Below are positions 6,103 to 11,119 of a DNA stretch of 25,471 nucleotides, in pieces. The notes beneath the pieces are model-generated. The model saw only the letters and a list, made by a program, of their open reading frames with translations. It was not told the DNA's origin and did no database searches. The stretch comes from a virus. The position numbers and the translations under genes were made by a program. Each line of letters opens with the position of its first letter. Position 1 is the stretch's first letter. The stretch is from positions 1 to 25,471 of the IMG/VR virus record IMGVR_UViG_3300039106_000302; one strand, given 5' to 3'.

Positions 6103-6181
6103 TTCGTAGTAGTTTGAGTAGGCACTCATGCTGGAAGATTCCAGTCAAGATCGCAACTTGGGGTTCGAGTCCCAGCTACGG
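6103..6181 (+). ncRNA. Aberrant tRNA or tRNA-like RNA
   Basis: TTCGTAG pairs with CTACGGA (6174-6180 region) and a T-arm-like GGGG-TTCGAGT-CCC is present. Where the anticodon arm should be, GCTGG-AAGATT-CCAGT has a six-base loop without T33, so no anticodon can be read; an alternative arm TCAAG-ATCGCAA-CTTGG overlaps the T arm. No CCA is encoded. It may be a decayed tRNA, a tRNA mimic, or a tRNA with a base lost. Confidence 0.45.
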
Positions 6182-6193
6182 ATTTAGTTTTAC

Positions 6194-6284
6194 GGAGGGT
6201 TATGCACTCGGGGATAGTGCGTCTGTTTTGAAAGCAGAGCGAACGTGAAAACGTCAGGGGTTCGATTCCGCCATCCCTCCGCCA
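6194..6284 (+). tRNA. tRNA-Ser (TGA)
   Basis: Acceptor GGAGGG/CCCTCC, D stem GCAC/GTGC, anticodon arm TCTGT-TTTGAAA-GCAGA with TGA at 6229-6231, class II variable arm with ACGT/ACGT pairing, G73 and encoded CCA. One extra A near the acceptor-T junction. Confidence 0.88.
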
Positions 6285-6458
6285 GTTTTAAAGTTTGGAA
6301 GAAAGCTATGACATTATGTATTCGAGGTTAGGAGAGCATAGCAAACCGTCCGATTTTGAGTAAAAGGTAGAAATGCCTGACTGCTCTAAGCTAAGTTGCT
6401 AAAGCGTTATGAAGATTTTCACTGGAGCGATCGAAAATGCAACATCCAGTAAGAATAT
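6285..6458 (+). other. 174-base gap in the tRNA block with pairing potential
   Basis: No gene or tRNA is recognised. Pairings visible: GCTATG/CATAGC (6305-6310 with 6337-6342) and ACTGG/CCAGT (6421-6425 with 6446-6450). By position and length it could hold one or two further small RNAs. Confidence 0.3.
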
Positions 6459-6545
6459 GGAAGATGATTGTACAAGGTTGTACACACTGATTGCTAATCA
6501 GTAGGATCCGAAAGGATTTGGGATCGATACCTACTTCTTCCGCCA
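6459..6545 (+). tRNA. tRNA-Ser (GCT)
   Basis: Acceptor GGAAGA/TCTTCC, anticodon arm ACTGA-TTGCTAA-TCAGT with GCT at 6493-6495, class II variable arm GGATCC-gaaa-GGAT(TT), G73, encoded CCA. Confidence 0.9.
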
Positions 6546-6634
6546 AAGCAAACGATACATGAAGCTACTAAACATAGTGGATTGGATCCAACGGTTGTAA
6601 GTGACGATGGGTGATATCGGAACTTTCAAGATTT
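6546..6634 (+). other. 89-base gap in the tRNA block
   Basis: No tRNA is recognised. A small hairpin CTACTA-aaca-TAGTGG (6565-6580, one G-T pair) and CGATA/TATCG (6553-6557 with 6615-6619) could form a larger structured RNA. Confidence 0.25.
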
Positions 6635-6711
6635 GCCCTCGTAGCCCAATTGGCAGAGGCACTGGTCTTAGAAGCCAGTCAGTGACAGTTCGAATCTGTC
6701 TGAGGGCACCA
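6635..6711 (+). tRNA. tRNA-Leu (TAG), short variable arm
   Basis: Acceptor GCCCTCG/TGAGGGC, anticodon arm CTGGT-CTTAGAA-GCCAG with TAG at 6669-6671, T arm GACAG/CTGTC, A73 and encoded CCA. The variable region is only five bases (TCAGT), although bacterial Leu tRNAs are normally class II. Confidence 0.88.
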
Positions 6712-6720
6712 AGTTTTATG

Positions 6721-6819
6721 TAGTATGTTATGCTGTGTACGACTTCTCTAGGTGAGAAGGCTTGACTGTTAATCAAGATGCGCTAGGTTCGAATCCTAGG
6801 TACACAGCATAACATACTA
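6721..6819 (+). repeat. 20-bp perfect inverted repeat around tRNA-Asn
   Basis: Bases 6721-6740 are the exact reverse complement of 6800-6819. The inner seven pairs are the acceptor stem of tRNA-Asn; 13 more pairs continue outward, giving a long precursor helix. Confidence 0.9.
6734..6807 (+). tRNA. tRNA-Asn (GTT), no encoded CCA
   Basis: Acceptor TGTGTAC/GTACACA, anticodon arm CTTGA-CTGTTAA-TCAAG with GTT at 6768-6770, T arm CTAGG/CCTAG, G73. The genome continues CAT instead of CCA, so the end must be added after processing. The acceptor stem is extended on both sides to 20 bp. Confidence 0.9.
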
Positions 6820-6828
6820 TAAAGAATA

Positions 6829-6903
6829 CTCTGTGTGGGTCAAAGGTTGATCACTACGTTTGGGGCGTAGACGATGTAGGTTCGAGTCCTACCACAGAGA
6901 CCA
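6829..6903 (+). tRNA. tRNA-Pro (TGG)
   Basis: Acceptor CTCTGTG/CACAGAG, anticodon arm CTACG-TTTGGGG-CGTAG with TGG at 6861-6863, T arm GTAGG/CCTAC, A73, encoded CCA. Confidence 0.92.
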
Positions 6904-6911
6904 TTTTTATT

Positions 6912-6987
6912 GGGCTATGATTGAGCTGGGGTTCTTGAATGCTTTGCAAGCATTTATCGGTGGGTTCGATTCCCACATGGTCCACCA
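6912..6987 (+). tRNA. tRNA-Ala (TGC)
   Basis: Acceptor GGGCTAT/ATGGTCC with two G-T pairs, anticodon arm AATGC-TTTGCAA-GCATT with TGC at 6945-6947, T arm GTGGG/CCCAC, A73, encoded CCA. Confidence 0.9.
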
Positions 6988-6993
6988 AGTAAT

Positions 6994-7070
6994 GCGGGTA
7001 TGGTGTTTAACGGCTAGCACGACAGTCTTCCAAACTGATAGTAACGGTTCGAATCCGTTTATCCGCTCCA
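6994..7070 (+). tRNA. tRNA-Gly (TCC)
   Basis: Acceptor GCGGGTA/TATCCGC, loop CTTCCAA with TCC at 7029-7031, T loop TTCGAAT, T73 as usual for Gly, encoded CCA. Confidence 0.92.
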
Positions 7071-7077
7071 GATTTAC

Positions 7078-7153
7078 ACACGATTGACTCGAGTGGTTAG
7101 AGACTATCCTTACAAGATAGATTATGTAGGTTCGATTCCTACATCGTGTACCA
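7078..7153 (+). tRNA. tRNA-Val (TAC)
   Basis: Acceptor ACACGAT/ATCGTGT, anticodon arm CTATC-CTTACAA-GATAG with TAC at 7111-7113, T arm GTAGG/CCTAC, A73, encoded CCA. Confidence 0.92.
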
Positions 7154-7159
7154 AGTTCT

Positions 7160-7234
7160 GCCCAGTTCGTATAATGGCTATTACTCCTGTTTTGTAATCA
7201 GGTTATGAGGGTTCGACTCCTTCATTGGGCACCA
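7160..7234 (+). tRNA. tRNA-Thr (TGT)
   Basis: Acceptor GCCCAGT/ATTGGGC, anticodon arm CCTGT-TTTGTAA-TCAGG with a T-T mismatch at the loop edge, TGT at 7193-7195, A73, encoded CCA. Confidence 0.9.
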
Positions 7235-7244
7235 AGTTTTATGG

Positions 7245-7281
7245 CTTCCATCCGTAGAATACCTCACGGTCGGCTTGGAAG
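7245..7281 (+). ncRNA. Bulged hairpin between tRNA-Thr and tRNA-Asp
   Basis: CTTCCA (7245-7250) pairs with TGGAAG (7276-7281) and inside it CCGT (7252-7255) with ACGG (7266-7269). It fills the gap between two tRNAs and could be a processing signal or a small stable RNA. Confidence 0.35.
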
Positions 7282-7288
7282 TTCTTTT

Positions 7289-7364
7289 GGCTCGATCGTA
7301 TAACGGTCTATTACGTTGGATTGTCTATCCAATCATCGGGGTTCGATTCCCCGTCGAGTCGCCA
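7289..7364 (+). tRNA. tRNA-Asp (GTC)
   Basis: Acceptor GGCTCGA/TCGAGTC, anticodon arm TTGGA-TTGTCTA-TCCAA with GTC at 7323-7325, T arm CGGGG/CCCCG, G73, encoded CCA. Confidence 0.92.
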
Positions 7365-7369
7365 ATTAT

Positions 7370-7447
7370 GTCCTGTTAGCTCATTTGGAATAGAGCGCAA
7401 CGCTACGAACGTTGAGGTGAATGGTTCAAATCCATTACGGGACTCCA
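7370..7447 (+). tRNA. tRNA-Arg (ACG)
   Basis: Acceptor GTCCTGT/ACGGGAC, anticodon arm CAACG-CTACGAA-CGTTG with ACG at 7405-7407, T arm AATGG/CCATT, encoded CCA. Confidence 0.92.
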
Positions 7448-7454
7448 GTTTTAT

Positions 7455-7531
7455 ACTCGTGTAGCTCAGTGGTTTAGAGCGATCGGCTGATAACCGATAG
7501 GTCGACAGTTCAAATCTGTCCTCGAGTACCA
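7455..7531 (+). tRNA. tRNA-Ile (GAT)
   Basis: Acceptor ACTCGTG/CTCGAGT with one mismatch, anticodon arm ATCGG-CTGATAA-CCGAT with GAT at 7489-7491, T arm GACAG/CTGTC, A73, encoded CCA. Confidence 0.92.
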
Positions 7532-7532
7532 T

Positions 7533-7608
7533 GGATCTCAGACCAATCTGGTGATGGTGCAAGTCTGAAAAGCTTGAGAGGTGGGATCGAAACCCACGGG
7601 ATCCACCA
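7533..7608 (+). tRNA. tRNA-Phe (GAA)
   Basis: Acceptor GGATCTC/GGGATCC, anticodon arm CAAGT-CTGAAAA-GCTTG with GAA at 7567-7569, T arm GTGGG/CCCAC, A73, encoded CCA. It lies one base after tRNA-Ile. Confidence 0.92.
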
Positions 7609-7617
7609 ATATTTTGC

Positions 7618-7646
7618 TTTACTTTTATTAACTATTAATGTATAAT
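7618..7646 (+). promoter_or_regulatory. Phage promoter, TTTACT-17-TATAAT
   Basis: TTTACT (7618-7623), 17-bp spacer, TATAAT (7641-7646), ending 17 bases before the phosphatase start. Confidence 0.88.
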
Positions 7647-7663
7647 AATGTTTTATTGGAGTT

Positions 7664-8080
7664 ATGATGATTAAAAGAAACCAATTAGGAGTATTATTTA
7701 ATGCGTATCAAGGAAAACACAAGAAAGTCCTTACGGTCTGTTCAGCTGGCTGTTTACGTAGCCCTACTGCTGCTCATATACTCAGTAGTGAACCTTTTAA
7801 TTTTAATACCAGATGTGCTGGTACTAGTAAAGAATATGCCATTATCGCATTAGATGAAGCATTGATTGTTTGGGCTGACGTTATTCTGTGTATGGATAGC
7901 GACCAACAATATCTTATTAATCAGATGCAAAACAAGTTAGCTGCAGAAGCTAGTGCTATGTTTGAATATGATTACAAACAGGTTATTAATTTAGAGATTG
8001 AAGATGACTATGCTTATCGAGATCCTAAGTTGGTGGAAATTATGACGGAGAAGTTCAAAGAACTATTTCCAATGGAGTAG
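7664..8080 (+). CDS. Low-molecular-weight tyrosine-phosphatase-like protein
   Basis: The 138-residue protein has the P-loop CSAGCLRS (Cys26 to Ser33, C-X5-R-S) near the N-terminus after a TVC strand, and the general-acid RDP motif (Asp120-Pro121) near the C-terminus, in the order of low-molecular-weight protein tyrosine phosphatases and related arsenate reductases. Length fits a short member of that fold. GGAG lies at 7658-7661. It starts an operon with the metallophosphoesterase (4-base gap) and tRNA-Cys. The substrate is unknown: host phosphotyrosine proteins or another phospho-compound. Confidence 0.75.
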   Translation: MMIKRNQLGVLFNAYQGKHKKVLTVCSAGCLRSPTAAHILSSEPFNFNTRCAGTSKEYAIIALDEALIVWADVILCMDSDQQYLINQMQNKLAAEASAMFEYDYKQVINLEIEDDYAYRDPKLVEIMTEKFKELFPME

Positions 8081-8083
8081 ATT

Positions 8084-8632
8084 ATGACAGCAACGTTTCT
8101 AGTTTCAGATACGCACTTCGGTCATGCTGGGGTGTGTAAGTTTCTCTGTGAAGACGGAATTCACAAAATTAGACCTTGGACAGATCCTGATGAGATGAAC
8201 GAGGATATGATTAGAATGTGGAACGAAACGGTTCGCCCTAACGATAAAGTTTATCATCTTGGTGACGTAGTTATCAATAGAAGATACCTACCTATCCTTG
8301 ATAGACTTAACGGTGATAAGGTACTGATTAAAGGTAACCACGACATCTTTAAACTTGAAGACTATGCGAAATACTTTAGAGATATTCGTAGTTGTCATAA
8401 GATGGGTGAATATATCCTTACTCATATTCCTCTCCATCCTGACAGTCTAGCTAGATGGTGTGGTGGTAACTTTCATGGTCATCTTCATACTAATAGAGTT
8501 ATGGAGTATAGAAAGTCTATTAAGATGACAGTTATCGATCCGCGTTATTTCAACGTATCAGTCGAACAAATTGGATTCAAACCTATTCTGTTCGAGGAAG
8601 CAGTAAAAGCAATGAAGTATCAACAAGAATAG
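8084..8632 (+). CDS. Calcineurin-like metallophosphoesterase
   Basis: This 182-residue protein has all metal-binding blocks of the family: SDTHFGH (8-14), GDVV (60-63), GNHD (84-87), THIPLH (113-118) and GHLH (132-135). Two divalent metals would hydrolyse a phosphomonoester or diester. Small phage enzymes of this kind act on nucleotides, 2',3'-cyclic phosphates or RNA ends; the substrate here cannot be deduced. Its stop codon ends one base before tRNA-Cys, so tRNA processing and the mRNA end are tied together. Position inside a tRNA array makes RNA-end repair an attractive but unproven idea. Confidence 0.88.
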   Translation: MTATFLVSDTHFGHAGVCKFLCEDGIHKIRPWTDPDEMNEDMIRMWNETVRPNDKVYHLGDVVINRRYLPILDRLNGDKVLIKGNHDIFKLEDYAKYFRDIRSCHKMGEYILTHIPLHPDSLARWCGGNFHGHLHTNRVMEYRKSIKMTVIDPRYFNVSVEQIGFKPILFEEAVKAMKYQQE

Positions 8633-8633
8633 T

Positions 8634-8708
8634 GTACACGTGGCTGAATAGATAGGCGAATGTCTGCAAAACATTTCCATGCTGGTGCAAATCCAGTCGT
8701 GTACTCCA
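8634..8708 (+). tRNA. tRNA-Cys (GCA)
   Basis: Acceptor GTACACG/CGTGTAC, anticodon arm AATGT-CTGCAAA-ACATT with GCA at 8666-8668, T73 as in Cys tRNAs, encoded CCA. Confidence 0.92.
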
Positions 8709-8715
8709 GTTTTAT

Positions 8716-8791
8716 TACGGTGTAGTGTTAACGGCTAGCACAGTGGTTTCCAAGTCCTCAAGTGGCGGTTCGAATCCGTCCATCGTCGCCA
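8716..8791 (+). tRNA. tRNA-Trp (CCA), weak anticodon stem
   Basis: D stem GTG/CAC fixes the register so that the loop TTCCAAG (8748-8754) gives anticodon CCA at 8750-8752. G73 and encoded CCA agree with Trp. The anticodon stem GTGGT/TCCTC has two T-T mismatches and the first acceptor pair is T-C. A Gly (TCC) reading is possible only by shifting the arm by one base. Confidence 0.75.
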
Positions 8792-8793
8792 AA

Positions 8794-8838
8794 TATACCC
8801 TATAGGGTATAAAATTAAAATATACCTTAGAGGGTATA
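8794..8838. repeat. Two tandem 18-bp hairpins/dyads
   Basis: TATACCC-tata-GGGTATA (8794-8811) and TATACCT-taga-GGGTATA (8821-8838) are separated by a nine-base AT linker. The only stem difference changes a C-G pair to a T-G pair, which an RNA hairpin would tolerate. They lie between tRNA-Trp and tRNA-His. Confidence 0.85.
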
Positions 8839-8844
8839 TTCAAT

Positions 8845-8919
8845 GTTGTCCTTAGTGTAGTGGAAGCACCTAATCCTGTGAAGATTATAGTACGAGATCG
8901 ATACTCGTAGGACAACCCA
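8845..8919 (+). tRNA. tRNA-His (GTG)
   Basis: Anticodon arm TAATC-CTGTGAA-GATTA with GTG at 8878-8880. An extra 5' G (8845) faces C73, the hallmark of His tRNAs; acceptor TTGTCCT/AGGACAA, encoded CCA. Confidence 0.93.
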
Positions 8920-8920
8920 T

Positions 8921-8997
8921 AGAAGTATAGCATAGTGGCTTAATGCAGATGCCTCATACGCATCCTATCGTGGGTTCGAATCCCTCTACTTCTACCA
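8921..8997 (+). tRNA. tRNA with anticodon CAT (Met or Ile2)
   Basis: Acceptor AGAAGTA/TACTTCT, D stem GCAT/ATGC, anticodon arm GATGC-CTCATAC-GCATC with CAT at 8955-8957, A73, encoded CCA. One of three CAT tRNAs; an A1-T72 pair and no GGG/CCC stem speak against the initiator. Confidence 0.9.
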
Positions 8998-9005
8998 TTT
9001 AGCTG

Positions 9006-9034
9006 TTTACTTTAATTCGTAGTTGATGTATAAT
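9006..9034 (+). promoter_or_regulatory. Phage promoter, TTTACT-17-TATAAT
   Basis: TTTACT (9006-9011), spacer TTAATTCGTAGTTGATG, TATAAT (9029-9034). A typical full member of the family. Confidence 0.92.
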
Positions 9035-9065
9035 ACAACTCCATTGATTGTTACGGAGTTGAAAA

Positions 9066-9362
9066 ATGAACGCTTTTATTTCTAAATACGGTAGCTTTCC
9101 TAAAAAATCTAAATCTAAATCTAAGTTTATGCCTAGCTATGATGATATTGACGCTACGAAAAGATGGGTTCAAATTAGTTTAGATATTTTTGAAATGAAT
9201 AAAATTTTACTCACTACAAAAAACTTTAACGAAAAAATGGATTTATTGATTTGTTTAGAATTAGCTGAGAAAAAACGTGCTTGGATGGTTCGTCATGAAA
9301 ATTTCGATTCAAAACGGGCTAGATTTTTATTTGACTCAGTTAAAAATTTACCGAAAAAATAA
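9066..9362 (+). CDS. Unknown small basic protein
   Basis: The 98-residue product is rich in Lys, Phe and Asn, with a repeated KSKSKSK stretch (residues 14-20) and no membrane segment. It has its own promoter and a good SD (GGAG, 9055-9058). The middle and C-terminal parts look helical. No family is recognised. By position behind an early-type promoter it may be an early host-takeover protein. Confidence 0.75.
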   Translation: MNAFISKYGSFPKKSKSKSKFMPSYDDIDATKRWVQISLDIFEMNKILLTTKNFNEKMDLLICLELAEKKRAWMVRHENFDSKRARFLFDSVKNLPKK

Positions 9363-9364
9363 TT

Positions 9365-9541
9365 ATGAAAAATGAAGTCCCCAAGTGGGTTGAAGACAAG
9401 AATAAAATACGCCACGATGAAGAAATAGAATTCGTTGGTGAATCTGGTGCAGATGGAGTTATTGATGGTAAGTTACCCAATGGTGACACCTATGAATGGA
9501 CGAAATATGCAAGCAGACGGTTGAAGAAACCAAAAGAATAA
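9365..9541 (+). CDS. Unknown 58-residue protein
   Basis: The frame begins MKNEVPKWVEDKNKIRHDEE, is charged and soluble, and ends in a basic RRLKKPKE. It starts two bases after the preceding stop and has no clear SD, so translation is probably coupled. Its stop ends one base before tRNA-Leu (TAA). No family is recognised. Confidence 0.6.
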   Translation: MKNEVPKWVEDKNKIRHDEEIEFVGESGADGVIDGKLPNGDTYEWTKYASRRLKKPKE

Positions 9542-9542
9542 T

Positions 9543-9619
9543 GCGGGTGTGATGGAATTGGCATACATATCGCTCTTAAACAGCGAGTTCTGAGGGTTCG
9601 AGTCCCTCCTCCCGTACCA
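9543..9619 (+). tRNA. tRNA-Leu (TAA), short variable arm
   Basis: Anticodon arm TCGCT-CTTAAAC-AGCGA with TAA at 9577-9579; Leu-type D loop (AATTGGCA); T arm GAGGG/CCCTC; A73; encoded CCA. The variable region is only five bases (GTTCT), as in the other Leu tRNA of this phage. The acceptor has one T-T mismatch and a terminal G-T pair. Confidence 0.88.
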
Positions 9620-9626
9620 GTTTCGT

Positions 9627-9703
9627 GGACTGGAAGCTCATTTGGTATGAGCGATCGGCTCATAACCGAAAGGCACTGGGTTCGAATCCCAGACGGTCCA
9701 CCA
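9627..9703 (+). tRNA. tRNA with anticodon CAT (Met or Ile2)
   Basis: Acceptor GGACTG/CGGTCC, D stem GCTC/GAGC, anticodon arm with TCGG/CCGA around CTCATAA (CAT 9661-9663), T arm CTGGG/CCCAG, A73, encoded CCA. Initiator, elongator and Ile2 identity cannot be settled without modification data. Confidence 0.9.
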
Positions 9704-9709
9704 TAAATA
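9702..9709 (+). promoter_or_regulatory. Possible late promoter box (7 of 8 match)
   Basis: CATAAATA overlaps the CCA end of the tRNA. Transcription would start near 9715, 27 bases before the HNH gene. Confidence 0.35.
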
Positions 9710-9741
9710 AGACGACATCTAAATTAACCTTTGAGAGTATC

Positions 9742-10305
9742 ATGGAAACTAGAGTATTAGGACTTGACATTGCAGGTAACCCATTTAAATGGCTTTCACC
9801 AGAAGAAGCTGTGCATTACTACGCTTCAGATAAAGTGGTATGGGATCTTGGACAAGACTTTCAAACGTTTCATGGTGGTCATCAAAAAGATGGACATCAG
9901 TCTGAAATCGTCTTAAAATCTATCATCGCTGTTCGTGGTGAAACGAAACGTCAGCATACTAGATCTACAATCAACACTCACGGTAACTTCTTACTGTTTA
10001 GACGTGATCATCATATCTGCGCTTACTGTGCTGATGAATTTGAAGGTAAAGATCTAACACGTGACCATGTGCATCCAAGAAGTCGTGGTGGTTCAAACGA
10101 TTGGGTGAACTCTGTAACTGCATGCAAATCTTGCAATATGCGTAAGGCAAACAAAACACCAGAAGAAGCTGGTATGCAATTGCTTTATGTGCCATACCGT
10201 CCATGCAGCTGGGAACACTTCATCCTACAAAACAGGAACGTTATCGCTGACCAAATGGAGTATCTTAAGTCTAAGTTACCAAAACATTCAAGATATTTCA
10301 ATTAA
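9742..10305 (+). CDS. HNH endonuclease
   Basis: The 187-residue protein holds a standard HNH module: CAYC (93-96), DHVHPRSRGG (108-117), Asn123, and CKSCN (128-132) with a following basic helix. The two CxxC pairs bind a structural zinc and the His/Asn residues a catalytic metal. The N-terminal 90 residues are unrelated to known homing modules that I recognise. The start is at 9742 because the longer frame runs through a tRNA gene. It may be a free-standing homing nuclease inserted behind the tRNA block, or a phage-specific nuclease. Confidence 0.88.
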   Translation: METRVLGLDIAGNPFKWLSPEEAVHYYASDKVVWDLGQDFQTFHGGHQKDGHQSEIVLKSIIAVRGETKRQHTRSTINTHGNFLLFRRDHHICAYCADEFEGKDLTRDHVHPRSRGGSNDWVNSVTACKSCNMRKANKTPEEAGMQLLYVPYRPCSWEHFILQNRNVIADQMEYLKSKLPKHSRYFN

Positions 10306-10308
10306 CTG

Positions 10309-10337
10309 TTTACTTTAATTCGTACTTGATGTATAAT
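10309..10337 (+). promoter_or_regulatory. Phage promoter, TTTACT-17-TATAAT
   Basis: TTTACT (10309-10314), spacer TTAATTCGTACTTGATG, TATAAT (10332-10337). Confidence 0.92.
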
Positions 10338-10365
10338 AGCTCTATAGTTGATTATGGAGAAAGAT

Positions 10366-10572
10366 ATGAATTTACGTCAAATTGAGCAAACTTTTAAAAC
10401 CGATGTGAACGCATTTGTTCGTACTGGTGATATGAGTGAACCACTGTATGATGTTTTGTATGAGTATTATTTACTCACAGCTGGTGAAATGCCCTATGGT
10501 ATTGCAAAAGCACGTGATGGCGATCCAGTAGAGTGGATCTGTGATAAGTTTGAGCAGTACTTAGACGCTTAG
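10366..10572 (+). CDS. Unknown 68-residue protein
   Basis: An acidic soluble protein starting MNLRQIEQTFKTDVNAF with mainly helical character and a C-terminal WICDKFEQYLDA. The start is fixed by GGAG at 10355-10358; a TTG 18 bases earlier in the same frame lacks an SD. It has its own promoter and is followed directly by tRNA-Arg. No family is recognised. Confidence 0.75.
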   Translation: MNLRQIEQTFKTDVNAFVRTGDMSEPLYDVLYEYYLLTAGEMPYGIAKARDGDPVEWICDKFEQYLDA

Positions 10573-10578
10573 TTTTAC

Positions 10579-10655
10579 ATCCCGATAGCACAGTGGACTA
10601 GTGCAAAGAGCTTCTACCTCTTAGGTCGGTGGTTCGAATCCACCTCGGGATACCA
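10579..10655 (+). tRNA. tRNA-Arg (TCT)
   Basis: Acceptor ATCCCGA/TCGGGAT, anticodon arm AAGAG-CTTCTAC-CTCTT with TCT at 10613-10615, T arm GGTGG/CCACC, A73, encoded CCA. It is the last tRNA of the window, alone between two small genes. Confidence 0.93.
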
Positions 10656-10675
10656 TTTTTATGAAGGAGTATATT

Positions 10676-10903
10676 ATGAAACACGAGTATATCGTAACAG
10701 TAATTGCAGTAACTTTAGTAATCATCGCAGGATTTGTCAGCTATAATAACTTAGAAGACAAACGTCTCACCTCTCTAGAAAAATCTCTAGAAACTGCCTC
10801 AAGTCGAGGTATCAATCCAGTAGCTGTACGTTGCGCTTTCGCAAGTTCTAACGATAACATCTGTATCGTGTATGCTGCTAAACAAGTAACAGTCAAGGAG
10901 TAA
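10676..10903 (+). CDS. Small membrane protein
   Basis: The 75-residue product has one membrane span (about residues 6-25: IVTVIAVTLVIIAGFV) followed by a charged helix and a segment with two Cys (AVRCAFASSNDNIC). The start has AAGGAG at 10664-10669; an ATG at 10661 in the same frame overlaps the SD region and is less likely. The layout, span first and then a soluble part, suits an inner-membrane-anchored periplasmic domain. No family is recognised. Confidence 0.7.
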   Translation: MKHEYIVTVIAVTLVIIAGFVSYNNLEDKRLTSLEKSLETASSRGINPVAVRCAFASSNDNICIVYAAKQVTVKE

Positions 10904-10905
10904 TT

Positions 10906-11052
10906 ATGAATTCAATTGAAATTAAACAGGTATCAAACGGTTTCCTAGTAACAGTGGTTGATGGCATCGATAGCTTTGAGAATAAAGAGTTTGTATTCAC
11001 CAAAGAATATCAAGTTATCAAGTTCTTGAAAGACCACTTCAAATCTGAATAA
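10906..11052 (+). CDS. Unknown 48-residue protein
   Basis: The frame starts MNSIEIKQVSNGFLVTVVDG and continues with alternating hydrophobic residues (EFVFTKEYQVIKFLKDHF), suggesting a small beta-beta-alpha fold. AAGGAG lies at 10895-10900 and the gap to the previous stop is two bases, so it is co-translated with the membrane protein. This kind of protein is frequent in T4-type hypervariable regions; function unknown. Confidence 0.7.
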   Translation: MNSIEIKQVSNGFLVTVVDGIDSFENKEFVFTKEYQVIKFLKDHFKSE

Positions 11053-11057
11053 AAGTG

Positions 11058-11086
11058 TTTACTTTAATTCCTAATTGCTATATAAT
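11058..11086 (+). promoter_or_regulatory. Phage promoter, TTTACT-17-TATAAT
   Basis: TTTACT (11058-11063), spacer TTAATTCCTAATTGCTA, TATAAT (11081-11086). Confidence 0.92.
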
Positions 11087-11119
11087 AGTCTTAAGTTGAT
11101 TATGAGAGGGAATTAAATT

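Noticed and set aside
5809-6129. Minus-strand frame of 106 codons and similar frames across 6531-8933
   Set aside because: They run antisense through several complete tRNA genes and contain translated tRNA T-arm sequence (such as NRTQID), so they are chance frames.
5146-7608. Repeated TTCGA-type motifs at regular spacing, resembling a repeat array or CRISPR
   Set aside because: The repeats are T loops of tRNA genes with different acceptor and anticodon arms; spacers are not uniform and there is no cas gene.
9625-9741. N-terminal extension of the HNH gene
   Set aside because: The extra codons lie inside a tRNA gene; the ATG at 9742 gives a sensible protein.
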